64,000 nt of DNA, taken from Parapristionchus giblindavisi. Lineage: Eukaryota > Nematoda > Chromadorea > Rhabditida > Diplogasteridae. The position numbers and the translations under genes were made by a program. Positions 51,040-62,336 of this stretch are shown piece after piece. The notes beneath the pieces are model-generated. The model made no database searches and was not told the origin of the DNA. It worked only from the letters and a program-made list of their open reading frames with translations. The stretch is from NCBI GenBank assembly GCA_943737045.1, contig CALSFV010000332.1:1-64000 (forward strand), written 5' to 3'. The stretch's first letter is position 1, and the number at the start of each line of letters is the position of its first letter.

Positions 51040-54000
51040 CTCTATCTCTACTATTGAATACATTCTTTTTCTTCTCCCTGATATCTCTACACTTGGATAC
51101 AATACTCATCTTCTATCTCTATCCACTTGAGCTTTGTCTTCTCATCTCTTCTCTTCTCTTATCACTCTATCACACTCTCCTTTCTATCAACATAGATTAA
51201 CACACTATTTTACGTGTTCTTGGTTCATAAATCTATTTATATCTGTCTATCTCTCATTATCTTTCATTTATCTCCTCTCATCCCCTTATCTCTCGTAATC
51301 TTTGATCTTCTCCATCTATTCTCCGCCCTCTTATTCAACTTCCTCATTCACATTCATCATCCTTGTTGGTGTTCATCTACAATCTCCTAGTAGTCTTCTA
51401 TCTCTCATCTACCATATCTTCAATCAATCAATAATGCGTTCCTTGATACTATCATCTATATTTCGTCTATCACATTATCATGTCACTGATATCATAACAC
51501 CATTGGAGGTCCTTCCATCTCCATCTATATCCACCAATAAGAAGAAGAAAGAAAAGAATAAGAGTGAAGTAATGACTGCAAGTGTTGATTTGGATCCATC
51601 TCCATCTAATGTCACATCCGTAATTGATACATCCGTAGATAAGTGTATCATACCTAGCGTAACCAATGGAGGAGGACCTAAAAGACGGAGTGGAATAGCA
51701 TCGGCTGCTTCATTTGCTACACGAAGAGTTGCTGCTATTGTCAATTCATTTGAGAAGAGTTTAGAAGAAAGAAAAGAAGAACCAAAGAGGAAATGTAGAG
51801 GATATCGAGGAGCTTTGACTAGTACGAAGTATCTAAATGGTATTGGAAGAAGAAATGAAGATGATGAAGAGATGAAGAAGAAGTTGAAAGAAGAAGAAGA
51901 GAAGAGGAGAATTGATGATGATGAAGAAGAAGTAAAAGAGAAGAAGAGAAAAGAAGAAGAAGAAGAAGAAAGAGATTGTATGAATAGAATGATTGGAAGA
52001 GAAAGAAATGTATTATGTGGAGTTAATGGAAGGAAATTGGAACCTCTCCTCGAAGGAATTACTGTAAATGAGATAATAATACCTGAAGGAAAGATGAGAA
52101 AGGCTAAGAAGTATACAGGAGCTGCTACAACAGGAAGAATAATAGATGAGAAGATAATGAAAATGAAAGAAGAAGAAGAAGAAATAGAAAGAAGAAGGCG
52201 ACATTTGGTTGGATTTACTCATAGAAAGAGTCATTTATCATTGACTAGTCAATTGAGCGGAACTGCTAGCTTCTATCTTATAGGTATAGATAGTCATTAT
52301 GGGGAATCCTAGATTGATTAGATGATCTTATATGAATAATCAATAATTGATTGATTTGTAGGTCATCGTGGACGTGGAGGACGATATGATGATTCAACAT
52401 TGGGATCTGAATCAGATGCTAGAGTATTCTCTGATGAAGATGATAGGTTAATATTTTACCCATTTTATTATTTAATTTGACTATTTATTGTATTTGGGTA
52501 AATGTTGATAGAGAAGCTCCTTATATTATGATTACACTTAATATGTAAAGTGTATATTAATCCCTCATTATAATGTTCCCATTGTCTCATATAGAGTAGT
52601 ATCTCTCAGAGAGGGGGAGAATGACCGATTGATGGGATTAAGTAGTGTTGCAAGAGAAGAAGAAGAAGAAGAATATGTAGATAGAGTAGTCGATACCCTC
52701 TTCTTCTTCTTCTTCTTCTTCTTCTTCTTCTATTCATTCATTCTCTCATCATCGTCATATTAGTAGATAGTTTTCTCTATCATCTTCATGTCTGGATATC
52801 TAGCAGAGACAGATGATTCATCTACATCTGGGGGCTATTATGGATATGGTAGTGAGAGAGGAACTACATCGGGTAGTTCATTATACTATGGTCATACTGG
52901 GGCTATTGTAAGGAATAGAGGAACTATGACCATTCATCAAGAACAAAATGAACTATTGGAGTAAGATATTCATATTCATTACCATATTTATAGTTTATTA
53001 ATATTAATATATTTATGATTATTTATTGATTGATGGTTGTTATGATTACAGAGGTTCAATGTCAACTGATCTCACTTCTGTATCAAGACAACACGAAAAA
53101 ATGATGGCAAGGAGGAGGAGAGCACAAAGGTATACTGTAGTTATACTATTGGATTATTGATTCAATGTACTTATATCATGTTATTTATATACATATGTAT
53201 AGAATGAACCATGTTGTACAGAGTTTCATTATTCTCTTTATCATTTGATTTGGGTTTTCATTTTTTTTCTAATGATTATCGATCTATCTATTCATTCTAA
53301 TCAATAATCAATATTAAGAACATATCGTCGTCCTTCACGTGCATCATCATTCTCATCAATAACAGAATCATCAATGTCTCTTCATGTAGAAACAGTTACT
53401 CTCAATATGGATACTGTTAACTTCCTTGGAATATCGATTGTTGGTAAATCATCTACTAGAGGAGATAATGGAATATATATTGCTAATGTTATGAAAGGTA
53501 CGATACTTCTATCCAATACTCATTTTATTGATTGATATTCAGGTGGAGCAGTTGCATTGGATGGTCGAATCGAACCGGGAGATATGATCCTTCAAGTGAG
53601 TATCGATCCCGAGAGGAAGATTACCGTAGTCACTCTATATTGATTGATTTACTATTGTTACTTTTGTAGGTCAATGAAGTCGCCTTTGATAACTTCACCA
53701 ATGATCAAGCAGTTGATGTTTTGAGGTATATCATTTAATAGATTTGTATTGTGGTTTCTGATAGAATAGAAGATGAATATGAGTGGGTTGAACTCTTTGG
53801 GCCTTTTTATATTTGTGATAAATGATATGGAGAAGGATATAAGTAATGAGATAATGAATGAATGAAAGAGGATGAATGGAGGGAAGGGGATGATAATGGG
53901 AGGTCGTTTGTCATTTGAGATGAATACAAAAAGAATGATGAAGAGAATGAATGGAAAAAGTGATTGAAAGAGTACGAAGTACTTCTATCTTATCATCTTT

Positions 54001-56911
54001 CATCTTTATCTTCACTTGATCTTCTCTGATCTATCTTTCTTTAAGAGAAGCTGTTGAGAGGAAAGGAACCATTCGTCTTACTGTAGCAAAGAGCATCGAA
54101 TCAAACCCTCAATCATGTTTTACTGTACCTAGACATGGAGCATACAATACAAGGTACGGTAGTCATTAAAGTAATGTATTCATTGATTATATTTTAGGGA
54201 TGAACCAGTAAGGCCAATCGATACTGGAGCATGGATTCAACATACTAATGCTATGAGAGGTGGAATGCCCAGTATCCTAGAAGGTACGATATCTATAGTT
54301 GATCTTTGATCTCTTTTATTTGTTTAGGATCAGAAGGTGCTCCAACTCCTCTCCCAGGTGATCGTATAGGTCATTCTCATCATCCTCGACCAACTACTTC
54401 ATCATCAGCTACATCAACTGGTTCGAATGGACAAAATACTGTAGTTGGAGGAGGATCAAATGGATCATTCCCTAGATTAGATATTCATACTGATAAGAGA
54501 AAGGTAATACTTCCACTTCATCTTATTCTATTGAAAATAAGTGAATACCATATAGATAGATTGATCTTTGATCTTTAGTGAAGTATTGATTGATTATGTA
54601 TTGTAGGTAGTGGAAGTAATGACTCGACCAGGATCCGGATTAGATATAAAGAATCGAACATGGTTGAAGATAAGTATACCAATGTCATTTCTTGGATCTG
54701 ATTTAGTTGAATGGTTATTGGAACATGTATCTGGATTAAGGGAACGAAAGGTATATTATATTACTTATTCATTTATACTTTATTCTATTTCGAGAATCGA
54801 TCACATTCATGTTATTGATATTTTTGAATGATGATAATAGAGTGATTCGATAGTGAAATTGTCATTAAAGATTGATAGATTTTTTCTCATTTTATATCTT
54901 GATATCTTCTCTTTTCCTTTATCCCTTAATTCAAAATTACTGAATTACTAATCTAACTGGTTAAAATGATGATTAGATCATACTGAATATTAATAATATA
55001 ATATACAGGAAGCTCGTAAATATGCATCTGAACTTCTTCGTCAACGATTGATTGCTCATGTTGTCAATAAGATTACATTCACTGAACAATGTTATTATGT
55101 ACTTGGAGAACAATGTGCAGGTACTGTAGTTGTGTATGTGGTGTAGATGGTGTGGATTGGGAAACGTCGTCATCGATATGAATGATGATTGATTGTATTA
55201 TAGACTTTGCTCGATATCGTACAGTTGAAGTGGAAGAAGGAGTAGGTCCAACATGGCAATGGGGAGGATCAAAGAATGGTCAAGGAGGAGGAGGAGGAGG
55301 AGGAGGGATTGGAGGATCGATGGTTAGTGGAACATCTGGTGATACATATGGACATCTACCACACTTTTATGTTGTTGATTTCTAATCCATATATGGATCA
55401 ATGAAAGAGATAGTCTATGTCGCATGTCCTTCCTTATGATCTATAGTTCCAATCAATAATCTTATCTTCTTCTGTGCACTCTCTCTATCTATCTATTCTA
55501 TTCATATTCATATTCTGTCTATTCCTTATATATAATCCCATGTGCAAGCACGAATATATCATGATCTCTCATACTTTTCTTCTTTCCATTTCATCAATTT
55601 TAGCATAATTCGCACGTTTGCACTTATTTTTTCATCTTACATCTAACACAACAATTTTATACTGGAATTGAGAGAAACTAGTCGGTGCTTATTCTTTTTA
55701 ATTCTAAATAATTTTAATCAATAAATAGCTCTAAGTACATGCTCAATTCTTTGATTCTTTATTCTTATTTGTAATACATTAGTGCTAAACTTCATCTATC
55801 CTCATCTATCATCACAAATAATCAATCAATATTTGATCAAATCAACATATTTAAGTTGCATATACTTATCGTATTTGTATATGTCCCTGATTCCTCATTT
55901 GTTTGTCTTATCATTCTTATTTGTAGAGAGAGCTTGATGTATTGATCAATAAATCAATCAATCAATCAATAGTTGTAGTTGATCCTTATTTCGTTCCAAT
56001 CCTAATGCTTGTATACTGTATCTGCTGAGTTTATGACCCTTCTATGTTCTATTTTGTGTGTCCAAATATACTTATAGAGTACTACCAATACTAGCCCATC
56101 AGTTATCATTTCGCATACATGGCTTATTATTTCATTTGTATACAGTATCCACCATCATTCATTCTTTCATCCAATTCCCGCCACGCTTGTTTCGGTTACG
56201 GTAGTCATACTTTATCGATTGTCTCCTATCACTCCTGCCTTTCTCACTCTCAACCATCACATTTGTTTTATATTAATAATAACAAAATAATGACACAATG
56301 TTGAATTTAAATTCATATTGAGATATTTACGCACAATTCGTGTTCAACTTGCAAGAACTAATAAAAGGCGTCTTACCAATATGCACTTGCAGCACGCAGT
56401 CAGATGGTGTGAACTACACCACGGATAAACATATAAAGGGAGATGATAAGAATACTGTATACAATTGTGCATGCCCCGCATGAGTGTTGTCTGTTACCGT
56501 GCATATCCAGTGTGATCTTTGATCTTTGAACTATATAATAATGATGTTGTGTTAATGATTGGTTATTGTGATGAGAGTGTATTACAGGTATCAGGATATG
56601 CATCAATGCCAATGTCACCTCATCCTCTATTCCAATCTATTCCTATTAAAGAAGGTAGTCAAATATCTGATGGAAGTACAAGTTCTGGTACTCAGAAAAG
56701 AACGTAAGCACTTATACATCATATTCTATCGTATAATGGCTATCAATCAATAATTGATTACAGTAATCGTCAAGTTGTTCTTCCTCCCGCACCAAATTGT
56801 CAGGGTTCAAGTAATCGATTAGATGAAATGCCTCATGATTTGGCTTCAAGTCGACAAAGTTTTCGTGCTGCAATGAATCATCCATACGAGTTCTTTGTGG
56901 ATAATCTATAA
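44380..56911 (+). CDS. dsh: Dishevelled (Wnt signal transducer; DIX-PDZ-DEP)
   Basis: Exons: 44380-44499, 44648-44875, 45037-45081, 45382-45485, 45651-45822, 46095-46161, 46715-46846, 52362-52446, 52595-52676, 52809-52960, 53052-53129, 53319-53497, 53543-53595, 53670-53725, 54046-54153, 54198-54283, 54328-54503, 54607-54750, 55009-55120, 55204-55370, 56588-56703 and 56764-56911. They total 2,610 nt (869 aa) in one frame. DIX is at about 117-197, the basic stretch [10 protein letters not shown] at about 411-421, PDZ at about 445-535 (FLGISIVG carboxylate-binding loop at 457-464) and DEP at about 642-735 ([12 protein letters not shown] and EQCYYVLGE). The tail [20 protein letters not shown] matches the conserved Dishevelled C-terminus. 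The protein relays Frizzled signals to canonical and planar-polarity pathways. A 116-residue Ser/His-rich segment precedes DIX. ATTAG directly before the ATG could be a trans-splice acceptor. The least certain junctions are those around 52595-52809 and the donor at 55371. Confidence 0.9.
46270..47046. mobile_element. Pair of inverted TACGTGGGC-ended elements around dishevelled exon 7
   Basis: An element of about 187 bp at 46270-46456 starts TACGTGGGCGCCACTGCCGC and ends GGCAATGCCCGCCCACGTA. An inverted relative lies at about 46866-47046. A third, partial relative at about 46500-46632 ends CTCCCGATTTTAATTTCCAG. Exon 7 (46715-46846) sits between the inverted copies, so the transcript can fold into a stem of about 180 bp around it. 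Confidence 0.75.
49026..49664. mobile_element. Foldback element with about 210-bp inverted arms in dishevelled intron
   Basis: The left arm begins ACAAGGAGACTCTCACAACT and the right arm ends AGTTGTGAGAGTCTCCTTGT. The arms extend through GAAAGCCCTTTTTCTGTAGA and GCAATTGCCACCTCG to a GCGCGCACTGG core. A unique centre of about 220 bp has no convincing open frame. Confidence 0.85.
50975..51037. repeat. (TATC)n tetranucleotide microsatellite
   Basis: About 15 uninterrupted CTAT units on the plus strand within the large dishevelled intron. Confidence 0.97.
51434..52283 (+). CDS. Probable alternative first exon (or cassette exon) of dishevelled, K/E-rich
   Basis: An open frame from an ATG at 51434 (or 51572) encodes up to 283 residues, ending in a GT donor at 52284 in phase 1, the same phase as exon 7. 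It therefore splices in frame to 52362. Up to about residue 115 it is Ser/Thr-rich, then [20 protein letters not shown], then a long Lys/Glu-rich charged segment (about 130-260), partly EEEE/KKK repeats. I find no known domain. No upstream acceptor in the correct phase is obvious, which favours an alternative start: such an isoform would have PDZ and DEP but no DIX. It could also be a separate gene. Confidence 0.55.
52684..52735. repeat. (CTT)n trinucleotide repeat
   Basis: Run of CTT/TTC units in the short intron between dishevelled exons 52595-52676 and 52809-52960. An AGA-rich exon end lies just before it, so the two can pair as a hairpin across the donor site. Confidence 0.8.
55371..56587. 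other. Last long intron of dishevelled; no exon seen
   Basis: About 1.2 kb between the glycine-rich exon and the penultimate exon. If the GTTGTT donor at 55371 is not used, the frame stops at 55383-55385 and gives a shorter isoform lacking the conserved tail. It contains GTGCAAGCACGAAT-type motifs at about 55540 and 55612, similar to the MITE at 7850-8130. Confidence 0.5.
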
Positions 56912-57434
56912 GTCTATTGATTCATTTAACCTTTTATTCATTAAATTTGCATTTCTAACTATTTTATTATTTCTGCATGTTTATTAAAAACTAATCAATA
57001 TTTTCCTTGCTCCCCATGACTAATCTGTAGAGCTTTTACTGTATTTTTACACTATATCGATCCATCATTTAGAAATATTGTCTTGCTTTGTGAAACAAAG
57101 GGTAATAGTATCATTTATATCTAATCGATTGTTTTCTCATTTATACAGTTTGCTCATCTACCGTATCCCATTCTAATCTACAGTATCATTACAATCAACA
57201 TGTATGTCTTACCATCATTTTTTCTCATTGTGCTAAATCTCAGTCTTCTCAGAACAATAAGTCCTTGATATCTATTTGTATATAATAATGAATTTGAATG
57301 ACATGTTTATGAATGATAAAGTATTCATTATGGAATTATCGATTTGTTGTTTAAACAAAAATGATATCGCAATAACAATTATAGAACTATTATAAAACTA
57401 TTAAGTCACAATAAAGTAAACGTAATTAATATCT

Positions 57435-58029
57435 TCAATCTTTGAAAAATTCAATTTGTCCAATTTTTTTGGTTCTTTTGAGTTCTTTAGTCCATTCATT
57501 CCCTTCATCTCGAAGTTTGAAATATAATGCACCTAAAAGTTCATTCATCTATAATTCATTACAGATAAAGAAAGACCTTTGGTGTGATCGATAATTCGTC
57601 CTTTAAGTAGTTTATTCAACCATTTATTCATTTCAATAACAACATCATCTGGTATTTCCATTTCATATGGAAGAAGATACTCCCAGAATTGAAGACAAAC
57701 ATCTCAATTATTAAACATTTTATCATTTTAGTTCTTTGATCTCATTATTAACTGAATTACTAATATTGATAGAGTTACTAACCAGTTAAGTTTCTTCCCC
57801 CAAATTCCTCTCGATTAGCAATATATCGATTATGCAGAACATGAGCTATTGATTGTTGAACTTTCATTGATTCTCCATGTGAATAAAGATATATTGTCTT
57901 ACGATATGTCTACAATTCAATCAATTAAATATCATAATCAATAGTAAAACTCACGGTTAGATCTTCTGGAGAGAATAATCCATTGGAGAATGAAAAAGTA
58001 AGAAAAAGTAGTAGACTAAACTTATCCAT
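57435..58029 (-). CDS. Small secreted SleB/CwlJ-type cell-wall hydrolase-like protein
   Basis: Exons, 5' to 3': 57955-58029, 57783-57909, 57577-57702 and 57435-57532. They total 426 nt (141 aa), all in frame. Residues 1-17 form a signal peptide (MDKFSLLLFLTFSFSNG). The rest follows the bacterial Hydrolase_2 (SleB/CwlJ) plan. RKTIYLYSHGES (about 28-39) matches the xxIYxEARGE motif, with the catalytic-type Glu kept. It is followed by QSIAHVLHNRYIANR, GDVCLQFWEY, DHTKGALYF and a C-terminal IGQIEFF. Family members cut bacterial peptidoglycan. In an animal this suggests digestion of, or defence against, bacteria; that is inference. The gene has spliceosomal introns and converges with dishevelled (gap of about 520 bp), so it is not contamination. 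The first Glu of the EARGE motif is replaced by Ser. Confidence 0.78.
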
Positions 58030-58483
58030 TCTTAGATTGTACATGTTAGTCATATCTTCTTGGGGATTATATATGAAGATTGATTAGTAATCTCTGATAC
58101 TCTTAATCAGTTCATTCCACATTTCATACACATTTATCCAAAAGAACTACTTGATTTGTTTGACCTTCGTCTGCGCAGGCACACTTTTCATAACGTTTTC
58201 ACGTGGCTTCGTAGAGACGGTATATGTTTTTTACTTCAAAATTCAATTATTATGACACTCGCGATGGTCTGTAGAAGTGATCATAAATAAGTATTTGAAT
58301 GTATATCGGGAAAAAACCGGAAAAATCAGAATTCTCAGTACAACACATTTTCTTGTAAAAAAGCAAAGTATTTTATTTAACAATTACTCACTGTATGACT
58401 AATATAAAGTAAAAGTAAAGAAATCTCGGTTATGAGGTTAGAGAAAACATATTTATCTTAAAAAAACATCAAATACAAGAAAA

Positions 58484-61400
58484 TCAATCAGTCAAATATT
58501 TGGAACAATCTGCGGAGTTCTTTGTTGTTCTTATGAATGGACATGCCTGAAATCAATCGATAATTATTCAGATACCTGTCAATAATCAATCAATGATTAA
58601 TCAATAATTAATCAATAATCAAGCAATAATAATGGAACAATAATTGACCTTATCAGGACAAAGTAGAGGATTGGTTCCATCATCAGTAAGATTTGCAGGA
58701 GATTGGGCTGAAATAAAAAAAAATTACTAGTGTTGATTGGAGTCTTGAATAGAGTTTCAATTGGGTTTTGCACCAAATTTGGTTATTTTGGGAAAAAGGT
58801 GGTGTCCATCCCCGCGCAGTCAAAGGGGTGGAGCATTCGTCAAAATATAAAGGGAATGAAATTTGATCAAAATGTACAAATATAATAAGATATTTATCAT
58901 AATAGCTGTAAATGAAATATATGTAGATTACAATACCTCCAACAGGTTCCATCATATTATTCCATAAGTTCTTTGCTACAAGAGCATGTCCATAAGCAGC
59001 AAAATGGAAGCAATCTGGAGCCCAGAAATCCATATTTACTGTTCCATCAGGCTGAAATGTACAAATTGAGTAGATATCATTCATTATCGATCGATAATTA
59101 CATTTCTTGCTATATCTGTCATAGTTTCAAAATATGGTTCAATAATAAGAGTGAAATCATCCGAAGTATCGAACTCTCCTGAATCTTGAAGTTGTTGCAT
59201 AGTAACCTGAACCAATTCTTTAAATTCAATTAAAATCCCACCCCGACTTAATTGTACTCTCCGCTCTGATAACGCTCTCTCGTAGATAAGAAAGTGAGAG
59301 AGCATTGGCAGATCGGAGAGTTTCAAATTAGTTCGGGATGTCCCTTCAAATATCGTTCAATATTTATTTACCATGTAATCAACACACATATCGTGAAGAC
59401 TCTCTGTTGTTACATCTGGATTTTGTTCACATTTGCATTCAAATCTGAAAAAAGAATATGTTATTGATGTATTTTATTGAACAGAAATATCAAAAGAATG
59501 CATCATTCATTGTAATAGATATTCAAATGATATGAATATAATAACTAACGTATGAATATCCTTGCACCATATATGAGCATCATCAACTCTTCTCAATAAA
59601 GATACATCGATCATTCCTGACAATACAACTATTGTCCTGTAATCATTACAAAAGTTCAAAGATCAAAAGAGGCGGAGCTTAATTGGAAAATGAAAACTGT
59701 ATTCACTTTGGCATATTCTCTTTCATGTACTGAACTGCCTTACGGATATTCTCAGTATAGACATCTCCAATTGCAGACTAAAAAAATCGATCGATGAATA
59801 ATCAATTCAATCAATAAATGTCTAACCTCATTTCTCTCACATCTACTACACATATCATTGCCACCAATGAAGATATGAACAAGTTTCCATGAGTTTTCAA
59901 AGTCGATCTATGTAATAATCTTTGATCTTTGATATTTCGACATATAATCATAGGAATACCTCAGGATGAACTTTCATTCTTCTAACAATATCATTAGCTT
60001 GATCATACATACCTCCAGAATGAGCTCCAGGAATACCCGCATTCAATCTTGCTGTCTAAATACTTTTATATTAGAATGATAGTATGTCTCTTGGATAGTC
60101 AAAGTTGCATTTTTTGCTGTTGTCGTAGCTTTCAATGTTGTGAATACTAGATTTAAAATCAAAAGCAAATAATAGATTAGAAATGGTGCAAAAGATCGTT
60201 TTGATTATGCGTCATTTGTAGGAATTCATATAAGACGCCCATCAATAAAAATTTTTCCCATTTTCGGAGTTGAGTGTCGTCATCTTGGCAAATCTTACTT
60301 GGCAATTTGAGCTGTTTTTCGCCCTATCACGTTTTGTTGTTTTGGTCAATCGAAATACAGAAATGCCGCCAGGTAAATAAAACAGTATTTCATGAAGAAA
60401 AAGAAAGCAAAAAATAGAAAAAAGTAGTTGCATCAGCGTGGAGAAGAACTAGGAAGGCTCGATAAAGTCCTTTTCGATTTTCCGAATCTGGGAAATCATC
60501 CTAGCAACTTTTGAAACTACTTTTGGGCATCCTTCACCTAGCTATACATGCGCTTATGGGTTGATTTCAGAAACCCTTCCGTATAGTTGGTGCTTAGTTT
60601 GTTAGGATGTTCTTGTTATCGGAATAATCTAGAATACCTCCCAAACGTTAGGTGATCCCGATTTGATTGAATATCCAAATACGTCAGGGTTGAACTTCTT
60701 TAGAACATCTTAAATCAATCAATAATGATTATGGATCTGTAGTAATAGTATACATACTAGCCATAGTGATATGTTCATCAAGTGTTTTATCTCCTCCAAC
60801 AGAGAAAGTTAATCCTCTATATTGAATAGCAATTCCAAGTACATCATCATGTTCAGTACCAGCTCCATTTCCTGCCTACAATAATGTATATTGTAAATCA
60901 TTTTATTTCATTGCGTATACATTACATGATATTTGTTTTACAATTTGCGCATATCTTGTTTTATAACATTCTGAATATAAAAGTCTAGACAAAAAGATTG
61001 CGCTGTAAGGTATTTCAAGATTGCATAGTGGTACATAATGTATGCATTATCAGCAATGGTCTATATCTTTCAGATTCTATGAACCATAAACAAATAATCA
61101 ATATCAATATCACATGTATTATTATCATCTCTTATCAAAAACTTTTCTTCTGGACTCTTTCATAGAAAAGACATTCAAGATGATTATTTGTATGATAGAT
61201 ATATAATATGCAATACATTGACTAGATATAAATTGAATTGATACATATAGGATAATAAAAGATACAGTTAATGAATCTCCAAGTGCAGCAACTACATCAA
61301 TATCAGCAGGACGAAGAGAATGAACTGATTTAGGAACACTTTTTGATCTAAATAAACAATATATAGTTAGTTGATTGGATAATATTATCTTTCACTTATC

Positions 61401-61568
61401 AAATCTCCAATAATATTCACCTTCTCATCAAATCTGCATCACACGACCAATTGGGCATACCTAGATCGCGGTAGGAAACAGCTACCGTAACCACGGCACA
61501 TAATAAGATTACTGTAATCAATACCAATCGATAACAGCAATTGAAAGAGAAGACTTACATAGCTTCAT
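58484..61568 (-). CDS. Phospholipase B-like GDSL lipase, copy 1
   Basis: Exons, 5' to 3': 61559-61568, 61421-61511, 61266-61347, 60758-60875, 60638-60708, 59960-60055, 59827-59907, 59707-59777, 59550-59636, 59372-59444, 59102-59206, 58937-59051, 58649-58707 and 58484-58546. They total 1,122 nt (373 aa). The signal peptide is [20 protein letters not shown] family blocks follow: [20 protein letters not shown] with the catalytic Ser, [27 protein letters not shown] (block III Asn), and [13 protein letters not shown] with the DxxH Asp-His pair. The tail LLCPDKACPF matches animal phospholipase B1. The family removes acyl chains from phospholipids and lysophospholipids; animal PLB1 is a gut brush-border enzyme with repeated domains, while this is a single secreted domain. 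A minus-strand AATAAA lies at 58372-58377. The first exon has only 10 coding bases. The 582-bp intron (60056-60637) may contain an insertion. Confidence 0.92.
59222..59335. repeat. Short inverted repeat in PLB-like intron (also 63075-63188)
   Basis: ACTCTCCGCTCTGATAACGC with CTCTCTC is answered by GAGAGAGCATTGGCAGATCG with GAGAG, giving a hairpin inside the intron between exons 59372-59444 and 59102-59206. Both tandem gene copies carry it, so it predates the duplication. Confidence 0.6.
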
Positions 61569-62336
61569 TCTACAGATTCGTGTATGTAGTAGAATGCCTT
61601 ATCTTTTTAGATAACAATGGTTATAAGTAGATGTTTTATGAGATCAGTCCATTTATTATCAATGACTAAACATTCTAATCAATGATCTACGTTTATGATT
61701 TGTTATTTCATTTAATACAATGTGTATTATCATTATATCAATCATTCATGGATAAACAACTTCAAAGTTGGATGCAATGAATCTTTTCTTAAAATTTTTT
61801 GAAGGTTTCTTAAAAACTTTCACACGAGCAAGTTATGACAATTGACATATGTATATTCGTATGATTCTGACAAGACATCAGTTGGATCAACTTGCAACGA
61901 GCTTCTGGTATTCGATGAAATCGATGTTGTAAAAATAATGCAAAAGATGGGGCGCGATGTGGAAACAAATCCAGAACATGTATGCGCTTAGACTACAAGG
62001 TTATTTGAATAGAGAGCTGAACAGAGAGAGCAGGAGTTCACCCACTGTTCCCTCGAAATGCCAATTTTCAATATCGATACCAGAAGTCCGTGGGAAATAG
62101 ACGGATTTCCAGTCAGAATCACATGAAGATTCGAATAAAAAAATGTCAGCATTCACAACTCGACGATGAGACCATTCCCTTGTAAGTAGACACTTAGAAC
62201 CTTTTACATAGTAGAATTAATACTTTATTTTCATTGTGTATTAGTTGTGTGACTAAAATAAAGTAAAAGAAAAGTAATCCTAGTTATAGGGTTAGGGAAA
62301 ACATATTTATCTACAAAAACATAAAATACAAGAAAA
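61569..62336. other. Spacer between the two tandem PLB-like genes
   Basis: 768 bp. It must contain the promoter of copy 1 and the 3' UTR end of copy 2. A minus-strand AATAAA lies at 62224-62229, about 110 nt past the copy 2 stop. A plus-strand open frame of about 50 codons (61839-61991) ends IMQKMGRDVETNPEHVCA; it has no start or splice context and is not called as a gene. Confidence 0.5.

Larger units (their letters stand above)
46847..51433. other. Large dishevelled intron without supported exons
   Basis: About 4.6 kb rich in pyrimidine stretches on the sense strand, including CTCTCC at 47437-47480. It contains a foldback element (49026-49664) and a TATC microsatellite (50975-51037). I see no exon matching Dishevelled. 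Short open frames here are low-complexity. Confidence 0.5.
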
